A stretch of DNA of 64,000 nucleotides from Calonectria ilicicola (lineage: Eukaryota > Ascomycota > Sordariomycetes > Hypocreales > Nectriaceae): positions 2,790,001-2,854,000 of the forward strand of contig CP085834.1 in the NCBI GenBank assembly GCA_020809705.1, given 5' to 3'. This document shows positions 1 to 11,228 of the stretch, piece after piece. Position 1 is the stretch's first letter. Every line of letters starts with the position of its first letter. The position numbers were made by a program, and so were the translations under genes. The notes beneath the pieces were generated by a model. It did not search any database. It saw only the letters and a program-made list of their open reading frames with translations, and had not been told where the DNA came from.

Positions 1-861
1 GATTAGAAAACACAATATTGATTCAAACTTTTGCCTAGAAGTGTTTTCTCTGAGGGATATTTGCCAATTTTCAGCCCCTCAAAAAGCCTTACCCCTACCA
101 TTCAATAGAATGCAAGGAAGTTAGTCAAAAGGTTTATGTGGCTTCACGCCACATGCAGAAGTGTGGTAAGAATGCAGCTGCCTGACCTGTGGTGGCTTGA
201 CGATCAAGTTGCGAAGGTGGGGTGATCCTCAACACGAGCCACTAGATTCCTCGGGCAAAGCTGTGCTTATGCGTTTCCCCCATAATCACGTTAGGCAACT
301 CTTGGTATCAAAGACGAAATGTGTCGCTTATTTTCATCTTCTTCTTCATTTACACACTGTCTAGATCACTATCCGTCTCCATAAAAGCTATTATGCAACT
401 GAACTGTGAAAACGCATATCCTACCAGCCAATATATCAACAGACCCAGCTTCAAATGAAATTGTAATTTCTGCACACAGGCTGATGGGTTTGATACTGAT
501 TAATTTTGGCACAAAACCGGTGATAGCCCGTGAATAGAAAATAGCATTGGTTGAAATGTGCAGGTGGCCTTGCAGAGTTGACAGTTCAATATACGCGGGG
601 TAGGGCACAATTATGTTAGGCAGAAGTGCACTTGGCTTACTACCGCCCCTCCATAGAGCATCCCGTGAGATGATGTGGTAAGATGCTGAGAGTGCTGCCC
701 AATGAAAACCACGCAGTCCATATGTCAAGCAACTTAATATCACCATGCACGTTGTTATACTTTTTTCAGTGGAAATGCATTTGGATAAAAACGTGCAACT
801 AACAGTCCAATGATCCAACTTTCTTCAATTCAGCCCCATAATATGAAAGCAAACAACAATT
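1..861. other. Intergenic, no gene recognised
   Basis: No open frame here has a recognisable motif or a plausible exon structure. It lies downstream of the calcium ATPase gene and presumably includes its 3' untranslated region. Confidence 0.5.
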
Positions 862-3800
862 TTAGTTGAGTCTTTTTTCAGCCTGTCGGTCACCAGTCAC
901 ATCTTGAGGTGGCTCAAGAATTATAGGCATCGAATTGTTCTCAACATCGCTTGGCTGCGGCTGATCTTGAGCTTTTTTCTTGAACATCTTGGACCAACCT
1001 TTGCGCAGAAGCTCGTACACAACGACAAACGGTCGCCCAGCAAAATCCGAAATTTTGGCAAACCAGGCATCTGGAAATATTCTTACCAAAATCCCCCAAG
1101 GGATACTCATGAATGCAATGATGATGCAAATTGCCCACTGAACACCGGTGAGCCCACCATCTTTGATCTCAAACACGCGAGAGCCAATAAAAACGATGGT
1201 GATTTGAAGGGCGATCATCAACAAGTTGATGAAGATGAAAAATTTGTTCCGTAGAACTCCCTCGAGAACATTAAAGCGATTATCAAGTCTGCGATTGTTG
1301 AACTCGTTGAAGATCTGCATCCAGACAAAGGTGTTGAAGATGATGGTATCTAGCTGCAACATTTCATCCTCGTTGTTTCTGTCGTAGCCAAGAATTTCAG
1401 CACCAGCGAAGTACAGGACGATGGTGATGATCAGCTGGAATATCGATTGACCAATAATCATTTTCCACATCTAGAGCGTGAGTGTTAATATTTGTTGGCG
1501 TTAATGACATAATTCGGCTTACAGTTACTGTAATCAAAGGCGACTTTTTCCCTTGGGGAGGTCGGTCAAGAATCTTTTCAGTAGGCGGGTCGGTCGCAAG
1601 CGCAAGCGCAGCAAATGTGTCCATAATCAAGTTGACCCACAGCAGCTGAACAGCCTTCAACACAGGCTTCATTTCAGAGCTGTACATGGCAGTTATGAAA
1701 GATAGAATAACTGCTGTGATGTTTACAGTAATTTGAAACTGTTTATGAGCTTAGCATACCATGTACTCTCATTTGCATCGTGAGATTGTGTGCACCTACC
1801 TGTAAAAACTTTTGGACGGCATCATTCACCGCTCTACCCCATTTCAAAGCCGTGACAATTGAAGTAAAATTATCATCCATCAATATAATAAGAGAGGCTT
1901 CTTTAGCGACTTCTGTGCCGGATATGCCCATAGAAAAGCCGACGTCAGCCGCCTTGAGAGCTGGGGCATCATTTGTTCCGTCGCCAGTCACAGCGACCGT
2001 TTCTCCAAGAGCTTTCAGTCGGTTGACTAATATCATCTTGTCTTCAGGAGACGAACGAGCCAGAACCTGAAGTTTTGGAAGAGTTTTATTCATGTCTGAG
2101 TCTGAAAGCCTTCTGAATATTGGTCCTTCCATGATGATACCGCCCTCGGTCAGGATGCCACACTCAGAAGCAATGGCTTGGGCGGTGACAATATTGTCTC
2201 CAGTAACCATTCTGACCGTGACACCGGCACCCCTTGCTTTTTGTACCGCCTCGGGCACACCGGGGCGCACCGGGTCTTGTATGCCAACGACTCCAATCAA
2301 AGTCATTCCAGTCAGGATGGAATCAAAATCACCCTGCTGAACGCTTACAGCATCCATCTCAGAGGGAGGCCACTGCTCAAAGTCCTTATATACCAGTGAA
2401 ATGGTTCTGAGCGATCGGGTAGCATATCTTTCAATGGCCAACTTCACGCTCTCAAAGTCGAGAGACTCAGAGCCCACTTGAGAGGAGCAACGCTCTAGCA
2501 AAATCTCTGATGCACCTTTCATCAAGAGCCGAACTCCATTTCCTGGGGGCTGAAGTTCAATAACAGTTGCCATGTATTTTTTGCCCGAATCAAAAGGCAT
2601 GACATGAACAATCTTTGCGTTCGAGCGCACTTCAGCAACAGATTGTACGGCAAAGTGATCTTTGACAAGCTGCAGAAGCGCAATTTCTGTCTTGGACCCA
2701 ACCATGCAAGGCTGGCCATTCTCTTCGCCCTCAAAAGCGGTGGAATTAAGAGTCACAGATTGAACAAGCAAGTCTTTAATTTTTACTCCAAAATCCGTAG
2801 CCCATTTGGAAATGGATGGTTCCTTTGAAGTTGACTTGTCTCCTTCTGAAAATGAGGAATTACCAAAGGTACCAGCAACAACCGTCATTTTATTTGTAGT
2901 CTATTATCGTCTGTCAGTCACAACTGTATCGAGAGGCGAAAGGGTGAGGGCAATTCCTTACCAAAGTGCCTGTTTTATCTGAACAAATGGTTGTCGCATT
3001 ACCCATGGTTTCGCAAGCCTTGAGAACTCGCACAAGGTTATTCTCCTTCAGAAGCTGGGTGGTTGCAAATGCCAATGCAAGTGTTACTGCTAGTGGCAAG
3101 CCCTCGGGCACTGCCACTGCGACAATAGCAATGGCCACGACCAACAAGTCAACGAATGTGGATGCCTTGTCTGCTGCAGATCGCGTATCTTCGGGAAGCT
3201 TGCCCAGAAAGCGGAATAGCAGGATAAAAAACATCAAGGCAGATGCGCCTCCGCCGAGCCAGGCAATTGCGACGGCCAACCGCTCAAGCTTCTTCTGCAG
3301 AGGCGTGGCCTCGATGTCAGTTCGCACCGACATCATCACGCGGCCGAAGCTACTATGGATTCCGACTGCGGTACAAATGTATGTACCCATTCCTAAATAG
3401 GGTCAATGCCAAGCTACTAGAAACGGAGAATAGGGAGAGATGTACCTTCCAAGATCTTGGAACCTGAGATGATGAATGGGTCCAAGTCCTTGCTAGTGCC
3501 TTGTTTCGATTCCAAGAGATTAAAAACTTCGTCGCCTGCTGTTTTTCTGATGGCGTCAGATTCACCAGTGACAGACGACTCATCGCATTTGAGATTATGA
3601 CCCTCGATCAAGATCCCGTCTACAGGCACAACATCGCCGGGTTCAAGAAACAGAACATCGCCAACAACCAGGTCGTGGACGTTGATCATCATCGACTTGC
3701 CAGAACGAAGCACCTTCACTTCACGATCATCTTTTTTGGTATTGAGTTTCACAAAGGCCTTTTCTTTTTGCCAGTCATTGTGTGAACCAACAAGTACCAC

Positions 3801-4496
3801 GATGATAACAGCGACACAAATAGCAACACCCTCAACCCAATCCACTGATGGGGGTCCATTAGAATCGTGTTTTTCGCTAAATGTTTCATACAGACCCAGA
3901 GCCAAGGAAATGACACCGGCAACGGCCAACAGAATCAGAACCTTTTCATTAAAGGCGATCCACATCAACTGCCAGATCGGTTTTGGCTTTTTGGGTGGAA
4001 GGACATTTTGTCTGAAAACCCGGACCCTGTCTGAGTATGGGGTGTTGCTGTTGTTTCGGCTCGGGTTTGACAGGGATTCCTTCTGTAACGCAGATTTTTC
4101 CGAGTGGTTGACAGCGTCCTCGAAGGTAATGCTTGTAGCAACGCATGTTTCATCCACACTTAGCCCGCTGCTTAAATCGGATTGCAGGCCACGGGCTATG
4201 CCACGAAGACCCCCTAGTGCCCGAAAGGCAGAAACAGATTTGGGGTTCAGAAGTTTCCCAAGCTGACCAGGGGAGAATGCAAAAGGATTGTTTTCAACTT
4301 TAAAGTTGTTTTCAGTTCCTGGATCAGGCCGCAATGCTTCTTCAGGGCCTTCTTCAATGATGCTTGGAGCAACAGTACTAGTATCCGGGGTAAGATATGC
4401 ACTAGAGCCCTCAGCAAAGATAGTGTCGGCATTGCTAGGAACCCGTTGACAGGCAGGTCCTTGAGGCTGAGGAGGGGTCAGAAATTTGACACACAT
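862..4496 (-). CDS. Calcium-transporting P-type ATPase (PMCA/Pmc1 type)
   Basis: Pumps Ca2+ out of the cytosol, probably into the vacuole or across the plasma membrane, driven by ATP. Exons (transcript order): 4496-3446, 3392-2962, 2900-1800, 1738-1523, 1470-862. The lengths sum to 1,135 codons plus stop with all phases matching. Visible motifs are the actuator TGES at about residue 310, the phosphorylation loop DKTGTL (Asp about 489) split by intron 2, the nucleotide-binding KGASE near 622, and the hinge TGDGTNDAP near 799. Membrane helices flank these, including the C-terminal bundle in exons 4-5. The start is the ATG at 4496, with A at -3; the open frame continues upstream without family-like sequence. 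The tail is short and no calmodulin-binding segment is obvious. Family assignment is firm; whether it is vacuolar (yeast Pmc1-like) is inferred. Confidence 0.95.
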
Positions 4497-6130
4497 GATA
4501 ACAAAGAAACATTTAGGTGCTAGATTTCTGATGAGATAATTGCTGTGGTACTTGGAAGAGGGGGATGGAGTTCTGGAGATCGGTAGTGGGGGGAGGTACA
4601 GGACAGGGTAATATGTAAGCTCAATGAGTTGTAAATTCACCCAAAGCTAGTGAGTTGCTGCGGCACAAACAAGTAGCGTTTGGCAATAAAAAGATACGTA
4701 TTGTTACAAGATTGATAAATGATTGATAATGAGGCATTAACCTGGTTTCTTCCTTTCCTTCTCCAAACATGTTGTGGCGGGCAAGAGGCTAGTGTCGCGA
4801 GGCTAGATTGTTGGGGTGTGATCGACATCCTGCAGTCCATGTGTCAACACCAGCACGTTTTCGACGTCACCTCCCGGTCGCAAAGTAAGATAATCGGCGG
4901 CCGAAAATCAGTTCATTGAGGCTGTGCTCGCTAGTGCGACTTTCCTAATGCGTGATTATCTGCTGTCGCTCGAGAGGGCACCAATCCAAACCCGCGATGC
5001 CACGTCCTCCGTCGGGTAGGGCATTGCTGTCGTGAACTCCCTATAGTCTCTAACACAAAGTATAACGCACGGGAGCAGTGTCAAGGGGAAACCAAGACTT
5101 CTGTCAACCGTGGAGGCCTCTATCTGCATGATAGTTCATGTTTGACAAGGTCGATCCAGCGTTGAAACGCGACCGAAGCAAGGCGAGAGGGACATCCACA
5201 TACGCGGACCAAGTGGGCGGATATTGGCGGAAATATCAAGCTTATAATCCCTGCAGTCGCGATGCAGGGCCAGACGCACAGCGCATCATGATGTGGGTCT
5301 AGTGAACCGCGATGTGAAGTTGGTCCAAATGCTGAGATGAACACAACTAGACCAAATACAAGGCAAGAAAACGTCCGAGAAAAAGTTAATCAAGCTATAC
5401 AAAAGTACACTGCCTTTGACCAATTAATTAGTTTAGCCTTTCCCCTCACCGTTGCAATCTATGATATTTTTCGTATTTCCCCGTCGGGTCAAAATACAAC
5501 CCAAGACCGGGGCGCGTGACAAGCTTTCTTGTCCATGTACTTGAGTGGAGTGTGACAGACTGCAGTGCCAAGAGTGGCTGTGTTTTTCCTGGCCAATTGA
5601 ATAGTGACAGAGTGAAATCTAACAGTACATGAGACGCTTTCGGCTAACCTGTGCCAGTGCAGGTTTCGCCCTTTTTTTCCTGTCCCTGAGAAGCTGCCCT
5701 TGCGACGCAACAAGAGAGGACTGTTGCGTCATAGAAAATGATGATCTGTTAACAAGGCAAGGTCGTGTCAGGCCGCTGGGAATGAACGTAGCTCTTCGCA
5801 GTCAAAACTTGTCCCATCATATATCAAGTGAGAATATAGCTTTTTAGTCAAAAACCATTGGCTGGGGCTGCTTCGGTTTCGGAACAGAGCATCCAAAAAT
5901 CACACCCATCAAAGTTGTATCCGACAACACATTGAGCTGCTATGGGTGGCACAATACTGACGTAAGATTCGCAAGGTATCACTTTTACTAGACAAGCGCA
6001 ATTTCTCCCCCATTGATCCCTAAACTTTTCCTCACTTTCTGCTAGACCGCAATTCCAATTTATGCAAATTCAACCCCAAACGACCGGATTTAAGTCGCTA
6101 AACGCCAATTTCACTCACCTCTTTCTCATC
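4497..6130. other. Intergenic region between divergent genes
   Basis: About 1.6 kb between the calcium pump and the Arf-like gene, which point away from each other. The short frames in it lack family features and splice structure. It must hold both promoters, but no specific site can be defended. Confidence 0.5.
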
Positions 6131-6918
6131 ATGGGTAACTTTCTATCTGGGGGCCCGTCTCCTCTATTAAGGCGTGAAAAAATACGCGTCGTCATGACAG
6201 GGTTGGACTGTGCTGGGTCAACAGCAATTTTATACAGATTGAAGCTTGGAGAGTTTGTAATGACCATCCCAACTATCGGTACGACATTGCAGCAAAATCT
6301 TTCCAGCACTCCACCTTCATTCTATGCGTCATCCCACATGTTACTCGTTATCTAGGCTAACCTATTTGTCATCAACAGGGTTTAATATTGAAACCATCTC
6401 ATGGAAGAACACCGCCTTTCACTTTCATGACGTCAGTGGTCAATACAAGTTACGCAATATGGCTCAAGAGCACTTGGAAAATATCCAAGGATTCATATTC
6501 GTTGTCGATAGCTCTGACCCGGATCGATTCCCCCAAGCGTGGACGGAACTCCATCGATTAGTAAATCAAGAAGCTTTACAGGGAGTTCCTATGCTAGTCT
6601 ATGCTAACAAGAGCGATCTTCACGTAAGAAGTTTCCATGTCGTATTCGACTACATCCAATTTCTCATGGATCCAAGGATTCACTAATGCATTTCCTTTCA
6701 AGGACGCGACCGATGCCTCCGAGATAATCAAATTGCTTGCACTTGACGAAGTGAAATCTTCTCCTTGGGTTAGTACGATAATATCTTAGCAAAACGAGAA
6801 ATTATTTCTGCTAATAAATCCTGGGTAGCATTGTGAATCCAGTTCTGCCGTAACGGGAAAAGGGTTGACTGAAGGACTTGAGTGGCTTGCCACCAGGGCG
6901 AGAGAAAATGGGCGTTGA
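6131..6918 (+). CDS. Divergent Arf-family small GTPase with altered P-loop
   Basis: Arf-family protein, expected to act on membranes in vesicle traffic. Exons 6131-6278, 6379-6623, 6703-6768, 6829-6918 give 182 residues, the normal Arf length, with all phases closing. The start has a good context (A at -3, G at +4). The N-terminus MGNFLS fits an N-myristoylation signal (Gly2, Ser6). Switch I PTIG, the DxxGQ motif (Asp67 to Gln71, as DVSGQ), NKSD at 126-129 and a SAVTGKG-type G5 are present. The P-loop reads GLDCAGST at 24-31, so the invariant lysine (position 30) is serine, and the usual Trp before Asp67 is His. The protein may bind nucleotide weakly or not at all. Intact splice sites and frame argue against simple decay. 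Confidence 0.88.
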
Positions 6919-7423
6919 GCTCATGAGCACTTTGATGAGGCATATGCAAATAGTAATTAGAGTGCATTTGTATTTCTATGACATTTTCCTGTACTACTAG
7001 GCTCTTTTTGCAACAAAATACGACCGTAAATGAGAGATGCATGAACAATATCAGTCAACCGGTGTGAAAAAAATGTATGATCTTGATATGTGCGGGGGTA
7101 ACTCTTACCCACTAATTGAGCTAGCGACTTACCCTATATCCGTGATATTGGCCAGCGACAAGAGCTTGTTCCCGAGCACAACACCAGGAGTAACCCAAAA
7201 TGTTCTCCAAAGAAGAATTCGAGAGAAATATAGAAGGGAGACTACTAGATTGACTCGAAATAATACCTGATGCATTGCAGCTAGTTTATGATTCTCTCTA
7301 CCATCCAGTCATGGCGGTTGCATCCTCACTCATTCATTCACGTCCCGACCGTTTCCAACGCGTTTAAATCCTTGGCCTTCTACTAAAAGTTGTTAGGCGA
7401 GCTTTGCCATCTAGGAACCCGTT

Positions 7424-7757
7424 TTACAGGAACAATGATCTACCAATGCAATGCTCTGCACACGTCGTCGTCGAGGCCAGCGCTGTTCGACTGGTCTCGC
7501 CCCACATGTTGACAGTGAACAAGACAAGCTTACTCCACTGCTGCCACACGGACAACATGCTGCCCTTTGCTTGGACCTTCAGGTCAAATTTGGCGGTGTC
7601 GGGATATTCCGCGCTATAGTTATCTACAACCTTAAAGCCCAAAAGTGGCGCGCTTCCTTTTAGCGCTTGCGAGAATTTGACTTGGACAGTTTTGGCGGCT
7701 AGCAAAGTGGCGTCCCCCGTGATGGGCCAAAGTTCAGCTGAGGCCTTAGTGCTTTGT
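7424..7757 (-). pseudogene. Possible H-type-lectin-like gene fragment
   Basis: An open minus-strand stretch preceded by a good 3' splice site (TTTTTGCAG ending near 7758). The translation has segments such as VQVKFSQALKGSAP, LLGFKVVD and VNMWGETS, in the order and spacing expected of an H-type lectin domain (a beta-sandwich sugar-binding fold). No convincing first exon with a start codon is visible upstream, and the frame ends without the domain's usual close. It could be a broken gene, or one whose first exon I failed to find. The family match is from memory of the pattern and is weak. Confidence 0.3.
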
Positions 7758-8257
7758 GTGCCTGCAAAAAGAAATGCCGATGTCAGATTAGCTTCAGGGC
7801 ATGTCTCATTGCCAAGGCAGATTTTTATTCAGTACATGGCTAGGATGCATCTGCATTTCCATTCCTAGGAAATTTATGTACTATAAATGAATGAAGTGTT
7901 TGAATGTCAAGCAGTCTCACTCTGATTACGTCTCGTTGAATCGAAACGACGTGATTGCTGCCTCACAGATTGACATGTGGCGTAACGGTGACAGACAAGC
8001 TATAGGGCTAGGCCCATGCTAAAATGCTAACCAAATTCCTAAATGCCGTGTTTCCGTGCATAGCGTCGTTGACATCCTCTCATAGGCTCCAAATTTCAGC
8101 TGTGAGACCAAAGAAACCCAGCCATGACGCCTCATGTTTGGTGGCAGCTCTAGCCGCATCCACGAACATGATTGACTGACAACAGTCACTGCCACACTCA
8201 GCCTTAGAAACGGCAAATCCCGTTGTCGCTAAGACTCAGATGCTAGCTATCTCTCAA

Positions 8258-8267
8258 TATTTATAAG
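8258..8267 (+). promoter_or_regulatory. TATA-like box
   Basis: TATTTATAAG lies 51 bp before the ATG at 8318, in a plausible position for a core promoter of the secreted-protein gene. Confidence 0.35.
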
Positions 8268-8317
8268 AGAGCCGAGAGGATTGTTCTCCCTGGTTTGGCT
8301 GCAGGTCAAATCCCAAG

Positions 8318-10090
8318 ATGCATCTCCATTTCGCGCTTCTTCTTTACTTCATCGCCTTGGCTCAGGCTAAAGTTGTGAGCTGTGATAGCTTTTGGTCAAA
8401 AAAAGGCCCAACCTTCCCTAGCCATACCGTTCAGGGCCAGTGTACCTATTTCCCTGGCTACCCAAAGACTTTCGGTAGCACCAAGGTCACGGTGGTTTAC
8501 ACACCAACATGGCTCAAGCTCGCGGGCGATACAACCTTGGCCGCACCCGTGCTCCAGGATGGTCTATCGGAAAGCATCGACTACTACAGCAAATTTGCTA
8601 AGCTACCGCCGCACATAGTTGTCATTTTGACTGGAATGAGTGGAACTACCATTATGGATACGTGGTACCCGCTGGAAAAGAAGTCACCTTGCCAGGTGAG
8701 AGCGTACAACGAGTGGACTACAGATACCTTCAAAGTCCCCTCTGATGCAAAGCAAGCAATCGCGCATGAACTATACCACTGCGTACAGGGATATTCCAGC
8801 CTTGGAAACAATCTAGGCGGTGGATCGGCCTGGGTTATGGATGGATCAGCCAATTACTTTAGCAATCTCGTCTACCCGGACAACAACATGGAATGGTGGT
8901 TTGATTATGCATACGAACCTACAAAACCGATATATTCGCAAAATAAACCTTACAGCACCGAGATATTTTTCCAAGCCTTAGAGGAGAGCATGGGCCCAAC
9001 CCAGATGAATTCTTGGGTGCTGTCGACGGGTCCCACAACCACCAAATCAGCTGAGAGATCTCGTCTCTCGAACTTAGCGACGTTCACCGATGACTTCTTT
9101 CTATTCGCCAAGAAATTCTCACTCAAGGCTATCCAGGACACCAGCGGACCAATGGTTCCGAATTTGCAAGATGTGGTACCAAGTCGCAAGTCCATCATAC
9201 TGCACTCAGGTGGCACCGTCGGTACGGTCACGCTGACAACCGTCCCATTCACTATTACCATCTTTCAAATCTCAATAGATGATGGTCAAACGGTTTCGAT
9301 TTCCGCATCTGCACATTCTAACCAGAGACTAGCCTACAGACGGCCCACTGACCAAGCCTGGACCATGATGCAAAATGGTCCAACATCAGGACCCCAGCGG
9401 GTTCTGAACGTAAAATGCAACGACAAAGGCGATCCCCAACCTTTACTAGTTCTGTTTGTGTCAACCGCTAATTCTGCCACTGACAACGTGGGAATCACGA
9501 TTAAGCAAAAGACCTCCGACCCCAAATGTAAATGCAAGAAGACCAGCAAGGTCCGACGTCGAGGTCTTCAAAGTTGTGAGATAAGCCAGCCGGCATCTGG
9601 TGGAGGATTCAGCCATTGGCCACTATTTAACCTAGCGACTAGCGGCGGATACTGTCCAACTGGTACACATATTGGTACTTTGGCGATCTGGTGCTGTCCT
9701 ACCGGGATGGAGTTGGATGCGACAGTCGCTTCGGAAATGAGCATTTGCTGTCCCAGTTGTAAGTTTCACTGTCGAATGTATTGTGGCTGGTCACTGATTG
9801 TAGTAGCGGCCGACTGTAGTAAATCGATTGTCCCGAATAATATGAGATGTGCAGATCCGAGCTGGGTGCTGTGGTCACAGAACTTCAGGCAGATTGGATG
9901 CTGCCAGAAGGGCCTCGTGCCGAACTCGATGCGCTATTGTGTGCCGGGTACTAAGCCTGCAGCTGGATATACGACGGTACAACGCGCCCCTGATCCCTTG
10001 TGCTTGAACTCTGAGGTGTTTCCAGAATATTTGCTAACAAAGTATCAACAGATTGCACAGGCCAGCGCACCAACAGGAGCCACAGCTTAA
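8318..10090 (+). CDS. Secreted HExxH protein, putative metallopeptidase-like, Cys-rich tail
   Basis: A 590-residue protein with a signal peptide (hydrophobic residues about 5-16, likely cleavage after AQA). The N-terminal half has HELYH at 150-154 and WVMDGSANY at 172-180. This resembles the HExxH plus downstream W-x-x-E-G-x-A layout of gluzincin zinc peptidases, but with Asp175 where Glu is the usual third zinc ligand. The C-terminal third (from about 420) is cysteine-rich with repeated CC pairs, like an extracellular disulphide module. A possible 45-bp in-frame intron (9759-9803, GTAAGT to TTGTAG) would remove 15 residues, so the true protein may be 575 residues. It converges with the CDH-cytochrome-like gene, leaving 187 bp between stops. 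I do not recognise the exact family; peptidase activity is unproven. Confidence 0.7.
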   Translation: MHLHFALLLYFIALAQAKVVSCDSFWSKKGPTFPSHTVQGQCTYFPGYPKTFGSTKVTVVYTPTWLKLAGDTTLAAPVLQDGLSESIDYYSKFAKLPPHIVVILTGMSGTTIMDTWYPLEKKSPCQVRAYNEWTTDTFKVPSDAKQAIAHELYHCVQGYSSLGNNLGGGSAWVMDGSANYFSNLVYPDNNMEWWFDYAYEPTKPIYSQNKPYSTEIFFQALEESMGPTQMNSWVLSTGPTTTKSAERSRLSNLATFTDDFFLFAKKFSLKAIQDTSGPMVPNLQDVVPSRKSIILHSGGTVGTVTLTTVPFTITIFQISIDDGQTVSISASAHSNQRLAYRRPTDQAWTMMQNGPTSGPQRVLNVKCNDKGDPQPLLVLFVSTANSATDNVGITIKQKTSDPKCKCKKTSKVRRRGLQSCEISQPASGGGFSHWPLFNLATSGGYCPTGTHIGTLAIWCCPTGMELDATVASEMSICCPSCKFHCRMYCGWSLIVVAADCSKSIVPNNMRCADPSWVLWSQNFRQIGCCQKGLVPNSMRYCVPGTKPAAGYTTVQRAPDPLCLNSEVFPEYLLTKYQQIAQASAPTGATA

Positions 10091-10277
10091 GTACTGTACG
10101 TTTGGATTATTTCTTGTATTTATTATGTTAGAGTCTCTGGTACCAGAGTCGATTGATTGGAGATTAAATTTCGTTAATGATTGTAAAATAGACGCATGCA
10201 AGTGTACGCTTTGAAGACAGCATGCGACACACATAACCCAACACATAAAAATTGAAACGTTGATACATTTCTTTATA

Positions 10278-11228
10278 TTAATCATCGTCACTATCACTGT
10301 CATCACCCCCACCATCGGCTACGCCGCCAGTTGTTCCGCCGCCTGCTCCAGTGCCACCGCCCGCTCCGGTACCACCGCCAACATCACCCACATCTTGTCC
10401 ATCATCATCTAGTTCGTCCCCACTATCCTCATCACCACTTCCCTCTTCAAAGGCTCCTGCCCTAGCTGCAACAGCATTCGCCGACGCAGGAACCGGATCC
10501 AACGCTGTCGCAGCGATGGCATCGAATTGCGCGGTGGCGGCATTCCCAAGTCTCGCGGTGAATGGCCCAAACCCACGCTCATGGAATCCCAGTCTTGCAC
10601 CTGGGTTTGCCGGGTCACCCGATGGTGGTCGCTCAGAAAGAGCCCAGCCCATAACGGCGTCACCCGAGGTGGCCTCCGGGCCAAGCCCAAAATTGCTGTC
10701 TAGGCAATTTTCACAGAGAAAGGTGTATGTGAGAGATGTTGCATTTACGGAGACACCTTCCGCAATTGGACGGACTTGAAAGTCTCCCGTCACCTCTGGA
10801 GGATTGTCTTCATTGGTAGCTTGGCGAAATGATGCCATGACACCGCCGTTGCCATCCGGCCAGACGGCAAGAATGAAGTTGCCCTCCATGTCTCCCGTCA
10901 GTCCAAAGGCGCCCCAACCTTCGCCATTGACGAGAGGAAAGGAAAGCTGCCCGATGAACGAACCTGCAGGTGCCGTCTGAACCTCGGGAAGAGCAAATGC
11001 AAAGCCGAAGGAGGTGCGGGCGCCAAAGAAACGTTCCATAGGAAGACCAGTTGCTTGGTCTACGAATGGCGTGGAAAACTGTGATGGGGACGAAGTTGGC
11101 TCATCGTCATCCTGAGCAAAGATGATAGCAGGAAGAAATATTGTAGTGAGTGCTATGCCGCACGGATTGATATAACGTCGATGGCGCATACACCATCGTT
11201 TGTGGGCATATTTTGATAATGTAGTCAT
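10278..11228 (-). CDS. Secreted CDH-type cytochrome b domain protein with acidic tail
   Basis: Single-exon 316-residue protein. A hydrophobic segment at about 24-38 ending in FAQ is a signal peptide or anchor; Met14 (start at 11189) is an alternative start giving a more typical signal. Residues about 52-240 resemble the cytochrome (CDH-cyt/DOMON) domain of cellobiose dehydrogenase. Met114 in GDMEGN and His216 in GFHERGFGPF sit where the two haem ligands are expected, and Cys172/Cys175 are close together. There is no flavin dehydrogenase domain. Such stand-alone cytochromes can carry electrons outside the cell, for example to oxidative polysaccharide-degrading enzymes; this role is inferred. 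The tail (about 259-316) is low-complexity Gly plus Asp/Ser, and no GPI signal is visible. Confidence 0.8.
   Translation of the reverse strand: MTTLSKYAHKRWCMRHRRYINPCGIALTTIFLPAIIFAQDDDEPTSSPSQFSTPFVDQATGLPMERFFGARTSFGFAFALPEVQTAPAGSFIGQLSFPLVNGEGWGAFGLTGDMEGNFILAVWPDGNGGVMASFRQATNEDNPPEVTGDFQVRPIAEGVSVNATSLTYTFLCENCLDSNFGLGPEATSGDAVMGWALSERPPSGDPANPGARLGFHERGFGPFTARLGNAATAQFDAIAATALDPVPASANAVAARAGAFEEGSGDEDSGDELDDDGQDVGDVGGGTGAGGGTGAGGGTTGGVADGGGDDSDSDDD

Larger units (their letters stand above)
6919..8317. other. Intergenic region with one possible gene relic
   Basis: Apart from the lectin-like open stretch at 7424-7757 on the minus strand, nothing recognisable is seen. The right end is the promoter of the secreted HExxH protein gene. 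Confidence 0.45.

Noticed and set aside
10351..10779. Proline/serine-rich plus-strand open frame
   Set aside because: It is the antisense reading of the Gly/Asp-rich tail and domain of the CDH-cytochrome-like gene.
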